Of a stretch of 6,390 nt of DNA, positions 1-6,008 are shown piece after piece. Position 1 is the stretch's first letter. Each line of letters begins with the position of its first letter. The position numbers and the translations under genes were made by a program. Source of the DNA: Clostridia bacterium (GTDB taxonomy: Bacteria; Bacillota; Clostridia; Christensenellales; CAG-138); assembly GCA_017435185.1 (NCBI GenBank), contig JAFSFN010000142.1, positions 1-6,390 of the forward strand, in the 5' to 3' direction. Below the pieces are notes generated by a model. That model searched no databases. It saw nothing but the letters and a program-made list of their open reading frames with translations, and had not been told where the DNA came from.

Positions 1-887
1 GTGGCCATACTTACGAACAAATACTCCAATTTTATTATCCGGGTGCAGAGCTTAAAAGTTTCACTGTTTCTGCTCCCAAGAACCCCATAAAGCCTCTTCC
101 TCTTCCCACGGGAGAATATGTAGAAGCAGTCACCGCCTTTGAGGTAAACTTCCGAACAGAGCCAAACACCGACTGCGAAATCATTACTCTGCTTAAAAAA
201 GGCACCCTCGTCAAGGTATATTCACGCAACAACGGTTGGGCTTTTGCGGTTTATAATAATACCGCCGGCTACCTGTATGATGCATATTTAAGTTACGACC
301 CCACCGCCTCACAATCACCTGAGGCAACAGCCGCTCCCACACCAACGCAAACGCCAACACCAAAGCCGACACAATCAGCATCACCCACCATATCTCTTAC
401 GGGATCTCCCACGATACCTCCTGTCGTTTCGCCCACACCCACTCCTGATATGTCGAATGTAAAATTTGAGTTTGCAAAGGGCATTACAAATTCGGAAGTC
501 AATTTCCGCACCAAGCCCACAACATCGGGCAGTGTGGTAATACAAAAACTCGCCGCTTCCACCGAAGTAAACATACTCGGCTTCTGCGGCGATTGGTACT
601 ATGTGCTTTACAATAACCGAACAGGCTTTGTAAGCAGTCAGTATGTAAAAGTCACATCACAGGGCAGCATGGGCATAAAAGAAGTGCCGCCAACCCTCAC
701 ATTGATAGCAACATCAACAACTGCTATCGTAAATATGCGTCACGCACCCTCGACCAATGCACCTCTAATCCGCAAGCTCGCTATGGGCGACAAATTAACC
801 GTATATCTGGTGCAAGATGGCTGGTGCCTTGTAAAGCAAGGTGACGAATACGGCTATGTATACGCAGATTATGTAAGGTTGGCGTAA
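1..887 (+). CDS. SpoIID/LytB-domain protein with three C-terminal SH3 domains (5' end missing)
   Basis: The gene enters from the left edge; the first complete codon is at position 3 and 294 residues remain before TAA at 885-887. The first 20 residues, including GHTYEQILQFYYPGAEL, match the usual C-terminal end of the SpoIID/LytB domain, which in SpoIID is a peptidoglycan lytic transglycosylase used in engulfment. The catalytic part would lie outside the window. Three bacterial SH3 units follow, at about residues 39-98, 153-217 and 232-294, each with an (N)(F/M)R core, a G-W or D-W-Y strand and a G-Y/F-V/L end. A Thr/Pro-rich linker (about 99-149) separates units 1 and 2. SH3 units of this kind usually bind cell wall, so this is most likely an exported wall-remodelling protein. 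It lacks an LPXTG signal. Whether it is the sporulation SpoIID itself or a vegetative LytB-like paralog cannot be decided; the SH3 tail favours a paralog. Confidence 0.85.
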   Translation, partial: GHTYEQILQFYYPGAELKSFTVSAPKNPIKPLPLPTGEYVEAVTAFEVNFRTEPNTDCEIITLLKKGTLVKVYSRNNGWAFAVYNNTAGYLYDAYLSYDPTASQSPEATAAPTPTQTPTPKPTQSASPTISLTGSPTIPPVVSPTPTPDMSNVKFEFAKGITNSEVNFRTKPTTSGSVVIQKLAASTEVNILGFCGDWYYVLYNNRTGFVSSQYVKVTSQGSMGIKEVPPTLTLIATSTTAIVNMRHAPSTNAPLIRKLAMGDKLTVYLVQDGWCLVKQGDEYGYVYADYVRLA

Positions 888-914
888 ACACTCATAGATT
901 GTGCATATTCCCCT

Positions 915-942
915 TTGAAACAGCAATAGTATACTTTATATT
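915..942 (+). promoter_or_regulatory. Possible sigma-A-type promoter
   Basis: TTGAAA (915-920) and TATATT (937-942) are separated by 16 nt and resemble -35 and -10 boxes. The site lies downstream of the SpoIID-type gene and upstream of the decayed regulator remnant, so it may be a leftover promoter of that gene. The stretch is AT-rich, so a chance match is quite possible. Confidence 0.25.
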
Positions 943-1017
943 TAAGTTTGCGATAGTTCTTTTACTTTTCTCAAGTCTTGTTGCTTGTTCCTGTTTGGCT
1001 ACCCATAAAATAGTTTG

Positions 1018-1140
1018 TTAAATTGTTCTTACGATTCACTAAATTTGAGAGTTCTGCATGAACTCTGTCAAAGACTCGTTATAAACCCAAGGACATTTTT
1101 TGATTCTCATCTGTCTGAAAACACCAAACTTGAGCCTTTA
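1018..1140 (+). pseudogene. Decayed C-terminal half of an XRE-type HTH regulator
   Basis: Read in the frame of position 1018, this stretch gives a segment of about 35 residues including SLNLRVLHELCQRL and NPRTFFDSHLSEN. This is very like the last helix and tail of XRE-family regulators, where the pattern S-L-x(2)-L-x(2)-L/I-C-x(2)-L-x-I-x(3)-x-FFD is common. No in-frame start codon with a ribosome binding site precedes it. The upstream frame is broken by TAA at 1006-1008, and no intact HTH N-terminus can be read in any single frame. The open frame runs on through the terminator hairpin, which a natural gene would not do; a neighbouring frame has TAA at 1138-1140, just before the hairpin. I read it as a frameshifted remnant. 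A chance resemblance is possible because the match is short and made by eye. Confidence 0.4.
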
Positions 1141-1172
1141 AGCCCCTCAATTCTTATATTGAGGGCTTTTTT
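1140..1172 (+). terminator. Rho-independent terminator
   Basis: An AAGCCC(C)TCAA arm (1140-1150) pairs with TTGAGGGCTT (1159-1168), with one bulged C, an 8-nt loop and a T run to 1172. It closes whatever is transcribed from the left, either the SpoIID-type gene or the decayed regulator, and insulates the ATPase-cysS cluster. Confidence 0.75.
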
Positions 1173-1216
1173 GTATTCCTTTTATATTGCAGATATGGTA
1201 AACTGTAGTGTGGTAT

Positions 1217-1223
1217 AAAGGAG
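1217..1223 (+). promoter_or_regulatory. Ribosome binding site that decides the ATPase start
   Basis: AAAGGAG ends 9 nt before ATG at 1233. A TTG at 1227 would be only 3 nt from it, too close for normal initiation, so ATG 1233 is preferred. No convincing -35/-10 pair was found between the terminator and this site; the TATAAA at 1214-1219 is too close to the start to serve as a -10 box. Confidence 0.7.
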
Positions 1224-1232
1224 TTTTTGGCT

Positions 1233-2609
1233 ATGCATGATTTTTCTCAATGCAATTGCAGGGAAGGCAGTTCAAACATTTTGCTTCTGCTTTCACGCCT
1301 GACCGTGATACGACCTTTTGAAAAGGGTGATCCGTTTTCGCTTCTCATCGAAACGCTCAATGCGCTTAATGCCGGAGACATACTCGCCTGTATTAGTTCA
1401 TATCACAAGCTGACCTCTGCGCTCATACACAGCAAAGCAAGACGAGTAAGCGGAGATGTATGGCGTGACTATCTTCTCTATCTTTTGATAGAAACACCCC
1501 ATGCTTTTGCAAAAGCGGCGGCGGCAGGAATTGAAGACGAGCCGCTTTACAGCGCAATGCGAACAGACCTTTGTGTTCTTGGCACTCTTTCTTCATTGAA
1601 AGATGAAGATATTCGTCGTTTTGCACTTGAAAAACAGCACGATACCAAACTCTCACCACACAGAAATGACCCGATAGGACTTGCATCAACATCAGCATGG
1701 TCAGGTGCGCCTGTACGGCATACTGCATCAAATACTCAGTCAACCGCATCTTTCATCACCACTTGCGAAGCCGATTATATTTCATGGCAATACGACAATG
1801 CTCTCATGCACGATGAATATGTATGTGACGAAACGCTTGAGGAGATATACCTTCGTTTCTTACAGACTGCGGATTGGCGGCCCTTTGCCGAAGACCTCTG
1901 GAGTTTCTTCTCGTCTTACGGTTGCGGTGATTTCATAAAGCACAAGCTCTTCACCTACGACTGCAAAAAAGGGCTTGTACCCCTGCCTTCATTGGCAGAG
2001 CGCGAAGCATTGTTCCCCGTTTCTTTCTATGAAATGCAGCATCGTAAGGCTTTGGAACACACCATAAGTTTCATGCAGGGTTCTCGAGTGGAGAATATGC
2101 TCATATGCGGCGGTGCGGCAACAGGCAAAACCGAACTTTTGCTCTCGCTTTGCGATGAGCTTCCCGAGCTAAGACTTGTGCTTTGCAATGCGGCATCATG
2201 CACCGCTTTGAGTGAGCTTTTTGAAGCGATATCTTGCCAGCCGCTCAGATTCATGGTACTGCTTGACAACATACGCTTTGATTCAGATGAAGCGGACACG
2301 TTGCTCAGCACGCTTGAGTGTACCAAGCTGTTGCCGAAAAATGTACTGCTTTGCGCTACCTCACGCAGTAGAGGTGAAGAACGCAATTTCCCGCTGTGCA
2401 TAACGATGCCATATCCGACATTGAATGACTTTGTCGATATAATAAGCGAAATACTTTCTCAATATGATGTGCGAATACAAAGTGAACTCATACGCAGCCG
2501 CTGCATAGATTATCAGGCAGAAGCAAAAGAGAAGCTGTCACTTTCCGCCGCCAAGCGTATTGCAGATGAATATATAAAAAAACAAGGAGGCTTTTATGCA
2601 GATATATAA
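1233..2609 (+). CDS. Divergent DUF815-family AAA ATPase
   Basis: The product has 458 residues from ATG 1233. The N-terminal half (about 20-290) carries the helical region usual for clostridial DUF815 proteins, with FEKGDPFSLLIETLNAL near residue 30 and a Ser/Thr-rich low-complexity stretch at about 138-172. The ATPase core follows: Walker A GGAATGKT at 293-300 and Walker B-like FMVLLDN at 340-346, where the family more often has Asp-Asp. NVLLCATS at about 370-377 corresponds to the family's NVLIYATSNRR strand. After it, about 50 residues expected in the family seem to be missing, including the LSDRFG-like box, and the C-terminal SGRTA sensor-2-type motif is not seen (the end reads KLSLSAAKRIADEYI). 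ATP binding looks possible, while normal hydrolysis or oligomer sensing may be reduced. The cellular role of this family is not established. The last 14 nt overlap cysS, so the two genes are very probably translationally linked. Confidence 0.82.
   Translation: MHDFSQCNCREGSSNILLLLSRLTVIRPFEKGDPFSLLIETLNALNAGDILACISSYHKLTSALIHSKARRVSGDVWRDYLLYLLIETPHAFAKAAAAGIEDEPLYSAMRTDLCVLGTLSSLKDEDIRRFALEKQHDTKLSPHRNDPIGLASTSAWSGAPVRHTASNTQSTASFITTCEADYISWQYDNALMHDEYVCDETLEEIYLRFLQTADWRPFAEDLWSFFSSYGCGDFIKHKLFTYDCKKGLVPLPSLAEREALFPVSFYEMQHRKALEHTISFMQGSRVENMLICGGAATGKTELLLSLCDELPELRLVLCNAASCTALSELFEAISCQPLRFMVLLDNIRFDSDEADTLLSTLECTKLLPKNVLLCATSRSRGEERNFPLCITMPYPTLNDFVDIISEILSQYDVRIQSELIRSRCIDYQAEAKEKLSLSAAKRIADEYIKKQGGFYADI
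2585..2590 (+). promoter_or_regulatory. Ribosome binding site of cysS inside the ATPase gene
   Basis: AGGAGG lies 5 nt before ATG 2596, within the last codons of the ATPase gene (Lys-Gln-Gly-Gly). This strong site fixes the cysS start and shows that ribosomes finishing the ATPase could reinitiate on cysS. Confidence 0.85.
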
Positions 2610-3987
2610 TACAATGACGCGCCGCAAGGAAGAGCTCGTTCCCTTAAATCCCGGCAAAATAGGAATGTATGTATGCGGACCCACAGTTTATAACTTTTTC
2701 CATATAGGCAATGCTCGTCCGTTCGTCGTGTTTGACACGATGCGTCGCTATCTTGAGTTCTGCGGCTATGATGTAACATTCGTCCAGAACTTCACCGACA
2801 TTGACGACAAACTTATCCGCAAGGCAAACGAAGAAGGCAGCACAGTGCCCGAAATAGCCGAAAGATACATCAAAGAATACTATATCGACGCTGACGCACT
2901 GGGCGTTGAGCGTGCTTCATGCAATCCCCGAGCAACACAGCATATCGACGAGATAATAGCACTCGTACAGAAGCTGATCGACGCAGGCCACGCCTATGCC
3001 GCTTCCAACGGCGATGTTTATTTCTCCGTAAGAAGCTATCCTGCTTACGGCAAGCTCTCCGGTCAATCGATAGAAAGTCTGGAAAGCGGCGCAAGAATCG
3101 ACCCCACCGAACAAAAGCGTGACCCGTTGGATTTTGCGCTTTGGAAAGGCGCAAAGATAGGCGAACCATACTGGGAAACACCCTGGGGCAAAGGCAGGCC
3201 CGGCTGGCATATCGAATGTTCGGCAATGAGCATGAACATACTGGGTGAAACATTTGATATTCACGCAGGCGGTCAGGACCTCATATTCCCCCATCATGAA
3301 AACGAGATAGCTCAAAGCGAAGCCTCAACTGGCAAGCCTTTCGCAAAATATTGGATGCACAACGGCTATATAAACGTAAACAACCAGAAAATGTCAAAGA
3401 GCTTGGGTAACTTCCTGCTCGTTCGTGATATTGCCAAGGAATTTGACCTTGAAGCCGTTCGTATGTTCCTTTTGAGCGCTCATTACCGCAATCCCATCAA
3501 CTTTTCTCGCGACCTCGTTGAGCAGGCGGCAACAGGCCTTACACGCCTCCGCACCGCAAGAGAACGCCTTGATGCTGCACCAAGAAGCGAAGAAACCACT
3601 CAGGCTGATACCGATTTCATTGAAGCCGTCAACGGCTATCGCAAGTCATTCTGCGAAGCTATGGACGATGACCTCAATACAGCAGACGCACTCGGTGTGC
3701 TCTTTGAGTTTGCTCGTGCAACAAACACATTCGTTTCCGAGCCGCACAACATCGAATCCATCAACACAGCAAAGAAACTGTTCGACGATATAACGAACAT
3801 ATTCAGCATTTTGAGAAATAAAGACGGCGAAGAGTTCCCCGAAGAAGCACTTGCGCTCTTAAACGAGCGAAGCGAAGCACGAAAGAGTAAAAACTGGGCA
3901 AGAGCTGATGAGATCAGAGAACAGCTTAAAGAAATGGGCTATGCTGTTGAAGACTCAAAGGACGGCGCAAAACTCAAAAAATTGTAA
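2596..3987 (+). CDS. cysS: Cysteinyl-tRNA synthetase
   Basis: This cytoplasmic class I aminoacyl-tRNA synthetase charges tRNA-Cys with cysteine using ATP. The 463-residue length is normal for a full-length bacterial enzyme. The HIGH-type signature is HIGN at 36-39 and the KMSKS loop is at 265-269 (KMSKSLGN). The zinc ligands that select cysteine appear as Cys27 (MYVCGPTVY), Cys208 (GWHIECSAMS), His233 and Glu237 (FPHHENEIAQSE). FTDIDDKLIRKA at 66-77 is also diagnostic. The C-terminal tRNA-binding helices run from about 340 to 463 and appear intact. The gene starts inside the preceding ATPase gene, and the next gene follows after 34 nt without a terminator, so all three probably share a transcript. 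No T-box leader, which often controls synthetase genes in this phylum, was seen upstream. I see no sign of damage or transfer. Confidence 0.98.
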   Translation: MQIYNTMTRRKEELVPLNPGKIGMYVCGPTVYNFFHIGNARPFVVFDTMRRYLEFCGYDVTFVQNFTDIDDKLIRKANEEGSTVPEIAERYIKEYYIDADALGVERASCNPRATQHIDEIIALVQKLIDAGHAYAASNGDVYFSVRSYPAYGKLSGQSIESLESGARIDPTEQKRDPLDFALWKGAKIGEPYWETPWGKGRPGWHIECSAMSMNILGETFDIHAGGQDLIFPHHENEIAQSEASTGKPFAKYWMHNGYINVNNQKMSKSLGNFLLVRDIAKEFDLEAVRMFLLSAHYRNPINFSRDLVEQAATGLTRLRTARERLDAAPRSEETTQADTDFIEAVNGYRKSFCEAMDDDLNTADALGVLFEFARATNTFVSEPHNIESINTAKKLFDDITNIFSILRNKDGEEFPEEALALLNERSEARKSKNWARADEIREQLKEMGYAVEDSKDGAKLKKL

Positions 3988-4021
3988 TTTACCGATGACA
4001 AATACAAAAAAGGATTTCTAA

Positions 4022-5671
4022 ATGAAAAAACGCATTATTCTTTCCGTTATCTTAGCGGTGTTGTTCATCCTCACCGCAATACCGATAAATCTTTCTTTAG
4101 CACAGGAGTTCCCTACTCAAGGCGTTACTCTTGAGCTTATATACTTCCGTCAAAGCCCTCTGCCTGCATCTGTGCCGAGGGTGAAAGGCTGTGAAACGAT
4201 AGCTCAAGGCGAAAACGTGACTGTACTTTGCGAATCCGACGGTTTTTATCTTCTCAAGTATAACGGCTACTATGGCTTCGCGCGCATGAAAGACATAGAG
4301 CTCATTGGATCAGCAACGCCTAAGCCTACAGCAATACCTATACAAAAACCAACAGCAACGCCTACGCTCAAGCCTACGGCAACAATAGTTCCTAAAGCAA
4401 CACCCACGCCGAATACTTCTTCCGGCGACTTGGTCTTCTATACTCGTGCATACAGCGCAGGTACGCTCGAAAAAGTGTATTTCCGTGTCAATCCCACTTC
4501 GGCAACAACTCCGAGAGTAAGCGGATGCGAAACAATCCCCAAAGGCAAGGAAGTCATCGTACTCGGCATAAACGGTGATTTCTACTACATCACCTATAAT
4601 GGTCATTATGGTTATGCAAGAACGCAGGATATCCGTGTTTACGGTCCTTCCGAAACGACAATAGCTCCCATGCAGACCTCCGCTTCCACGCCTAAGCCTA
4701 CGGCAACACCTTCTCACTCTTCAAATTCGTCCGTTGCGTTTTATGAAGATAAATACAGCGGTGCAACAAAAGAAAAAGTGTATTTCCGTGTCAACCCCAC
4801 TTCGGCAACAACTCCGAGAGTAAACGGATGCGACACCATCGCAAGCGGCAAAGATGTTATCGTGCTCGGTCAAAGCGGTAATTTCTATTACATCACCTAT
4901 AATGGATATTACGGTTTTGCCAGGAAGCAGGATATCCGTGTTTACGGCATATATGTGCCGCCGACACCCACTCCAGCACCCACCGCAAAACCCACAACTG
5001 CACCAATACCCTCTTCATATTCGCTCACAAGCGAAGAAAAAGAGCTTTGGAATTCCGTTCCGTCACGCCTGATAGCGGCAGCAAAAAAGAATTCCGATGC
5101 AAAGGGCTGGATATATATTCCCGGCACGAAGACCATAAACTACCCGATAATGTATGGTGATAATTACTATTATTCCGACCATACCATAGACCGCAAGGAG
5201 GCTGTTCAGGGTTCGATATATCTCCATGTAAACCGCTTTGCAAATATTAATGTCATATCGGGGCATAACAGCCGCAAATCAAAAACCATGTTCCATGAGC
5301 TCCACCACATTCAGGCAAGACTTATTGGCAAGAGCAAGTGTGAATATTGCGGCACAAGCGTTTCATACATAGATCCGAACAAAACCATATTCAATATTTC
5401 CTATGGCGGTTACAGCGTATGGCAGCTTTTTGCAATGTATGAGACGGATGAAGACGAAAGTAAAGATGTTCTCAAATACAATATGCAGCATCCCGACCTT
5501 GAAGGTTCGAGTCGCACTTCCTGGATAAACTATCAAATTTCACGCTCACAAGTGGATTTCAATGTTAAAGTAGGCAATGAGCCGCTTGCAGTTCTAGTCA
5601 CCTGCGGCGACTATTATGACTCGGCCACAGCTCAGTCAAGGCTGTATATGTTCCTGAAAGCATTATATTAA
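4022..5671 (+). CDS. Secreted protein with three SH3-like repeats and a class B-like sortase domain
   Basis: The product has 549 residues. ATG 4022 follows AAAAGGA at 4008-4014 with 7-nt spacing. Residues 1-27 form a signal peptide (MKKR, hydrophobic core, Ser-Leu-Ala end at 25-27), which could also remain as a membrane anchor. Three SH3-like units follow at about 36-96, 150-208 and 251-309, each with a YFR-type strand, PRV-x-GC and YNG-x-YG-F/Y-AR. Pro/Thr-rich linkers lie at about 99-131, 217-231 and 312-331. The C-terminal domain (about 335-549) resembles class B sortase: GWIYIPGT at 362-369, YPIMYG at 374-379, His415 in SGHN, Cys528 in LVTCGD and Arg540 twelve residues later. Sortases cleave a sorting signal and join the protein to an amine, usually on the wall; the SH3 units probably hold the enzyme at peptidoglycan. 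An insert with Cys440-x-x-Cys443 sits between the catalytic His and Cys. No substrate gene is visible. The catalytic triad is present, so activity is plausible. Confidence 0.88.
   Translation: MKKRIILSVILAVLFILTAIPINLSLAQEFPTQGVTLELIYFRQSPLPASVPRVKGCETIAQGENVTVLCESDGFYLLKYNGYYGFARMKDIELIGSATPKPTAIPIQKPTATPTLKPTATIVPKATPTPNTSSGDLVFYTRAYSAGTLEKVYFRVNPTSATTPRVSGCETIPKGKEVIVLGINGDFYYITYNGHYGYARTQDIRVYGPSETTIAPMQTSASTPKPTATPSHSSNSSVAFYEDKYSGATKEKVYFRVNPTSATTPRVNGCDTIASGKDVIVLGQSGNFYYITYNGYYGFARKQDIRVYGIYVPPTPTPAPTAKPTTAPIPSSYSLTSEEKELWNSVPSRLIAAAKKNSDAKGWIYIPGTKTINYPIMYGDNYYYSDHTIDRKEAVQGSIYLHVNRFANINVISGHNSRKSKTMFHELHHIQARLIGKSKCEYCGTSVSYIDPNKTIFNISYGGYSVWQLFAMYETDEDESKDVLKYNMQHPDLEGSSRTSWINYQISRSQVDFNVKVGNEPLAVLVTCGDYYDSATAQSRLYMFLKALY
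4469..4645 (+). repeat. In-gene direct repeat, copy 1 (SH3-like unit 2)
   Basis: This copy encodes residues 150-208 of the SH3-sortase protein. It matches copy 2 (starting 303 nt downstream) at 48 of 59 residues, and the opening stretch from Glu150 through Val166 is identical in protein. The match is also close at the DNA level in the first 50 or so bases. Confidence 0.9.
4772..4948 (+). repeat. In-gene direct repeat, copy 2 (SH3-like unit 3)
   Basis: This copy encodes residues 251-309. The exact 101-codon offset from copy 1, with the Pro/Thr linker inside the repeating unit, indicates a tandem duplication of one SH3-plus-linker module. Unit 1 (residues 36-96) is an older, more diverged relative. 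Confidence 0.9.
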
Positions 5672-5676
5672 GCATT

Positions 5677-5708
5677 AAAAAGCGGAGGGTTTAATCCTCC
5701 GCTTTCTT
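5677..5708. terminator. Terminator shared by two convergent genes
   Basis: AAAGCGGAGG (5679-5688) pairs perfectly with CCTCCGCTTT (5696-5705). Read on the minus strand the hairpin is followed by five T residues, a good terminator for the 49-codon gene. Read on the plus strand the T run (CTTTCTTC) is weaker but serves the SH3-sortase gene, whose stop is at 5671. The gap between the two convergent genes is only 36 nt and is almost entirely this hairpin. Confidence 0.8.
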
Positions 5709-5857
5709 CATGGTTTTGCATGTTTTTTTCCTGTTTTGACTTTGCCCTGAAGCTCACTCACGGGCGGTTGCTCATTCTTCTCAAAATGCTGTTTATGATT
5801 ACTTTGAGTACCATGAGTCTCGCTCGGGTCAGGGCGGCGCATACCTGCTTTTGCCAT
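5708..5857 (-). CDS. Small hydrophilic protein, 49 aa, unknown function
   Basis: ATG at 5857 is preceded by AAAGGAGA (5871-5864 on the minus strand) at normal spacing, and the frame ends at TGA (5710-5708), next to a terminator. The product starts MAKAGMRRPDPSETHGTQ and ends in a Lys/Gly/His-rich tail (VKTGKKHAKP). It is very polar and has no membrane segment, no Cys and one aromatic residue (Phe25), so it is probably disordered. I recall similar unnamed 50-residue clostridial proteins with a PDPSEPHGT-type segment, but could not check this. The polar, Lys-rich character is like that of minor small spore proteins such as SspP; this is analogy only. It lies 12 nt after another small gene, so the two form a two-gene unit. 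Confidence 0.75.
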   Translation of the reverse strand: MAKAGMRRPDPSETHGTQSNHKQHFEKNEQPPVSELQGKVKTGKKHAKP

Positions 5858-5869
5858 GCCTAATCTCCT

Positions 5870-6004
5870 TTACACATCATTGTTTTTTATTGAATGTTTC
5901 TTAGCATTACGGTTTTGATTCTGATTTTCTCTTGTAATAGGCGTCTGCCAATTACATTTTTCCATGCTTGCTCTTTTATTATCTATCTGTCCGTCCTTTG
6001 GCAT
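5870..6004 (-). CDS. Small hydrophilic protein, 44 aa, unknown function
   Basis: ATG at 6004 follows a near-perfect AAGGAGGTGAT ribosome binding site, and the frame ends at TAA (5872-5870), which merges with the ribosome binding site of the next small gene. The product begins MPKDGQIDNKRASMEKCNW, contains one Cys (17) and one Trp (19), and has an Asn/Gln/Lys-rich second half. No membrane segment or known motif is present. I do not recognise the family. The exact ribosome binding site, the clean spacing to a second small gene and the position between two terminators argue that it is translated. It could be a small spore or stress protein; no function can be assigned from sequence. Confidence 0.65.
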   Translation of the reverse strand: MPKDGQIDNKRASMEKCNWQTPITRENQNQNRNAKKHSIKNNDV

Positions 6005-6008
6005 ATAA

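Noticed and set aside
293..574. Minus-strand open frame rich in Val and Gly
   Set aside because: It is the antisense of the Thr/Pro-rich linker of the SpoIID-type protein; such linkers produce long Gly/Val open frames on the other strand. It has no ribosome binding site.
1048..1066. Perfect 7-bp hairpin AGAGTTC-TGCAT-GAACTCT as a regulatory RNA
   Set aside because: It falls within the regulator-like remnant, where the bases read as conserved HTH codons; no T run or partner element follows, so it is probably incidental.
1171..1199. Promoter TTGTAT-17-TATGGT before the ATPase gene
   Set aside because: Each box matches consensus poorly, and it overlaps the T run of the terminator; it is too weak to call.
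1227..1229. TTG start for the ATPase gene
   Set aside because: It is only 3 nt from the AAAGGAG ribosome binding site; ATG at 1233 has proper spacing.
888..1232. T-box or other riboswitch ahead of the ATPase-cysS cluster
   Set aside because: No T-box-type TGGNACCGCG sequence or antiterminator arrangement is visible. The terminator at 1140-1172 stands alone and better fits the end of an upstream transcript.
2870..3315. Two overlapping minus-strand open frames inside cysS
   Set aside because: They lie opposite a clearly intact cysS with all catalytic motifs, and their products resemble nothing.
4310..4717. Minus-strand Cys/Arg-rich open frame
   Set aside because: It is opposite the Pro/Thr linkers and SH3 units of the SH3-sortase gene, and its odd composition is a shadow of that coding sequence.
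4469..4948. CRISPR or other short-repeat array
   Set aside because: The repeats are in-frame protein modules of 59 codons, not short repeats with unique spacers.
5650..5671. Sorting signal at the C-terminus of the SH3-sortase protein
   Set aside because: There is no LPXTG-like motif and no hydrophobic tail with basic residues; the C-terminus is the final strand of the sortase domain.
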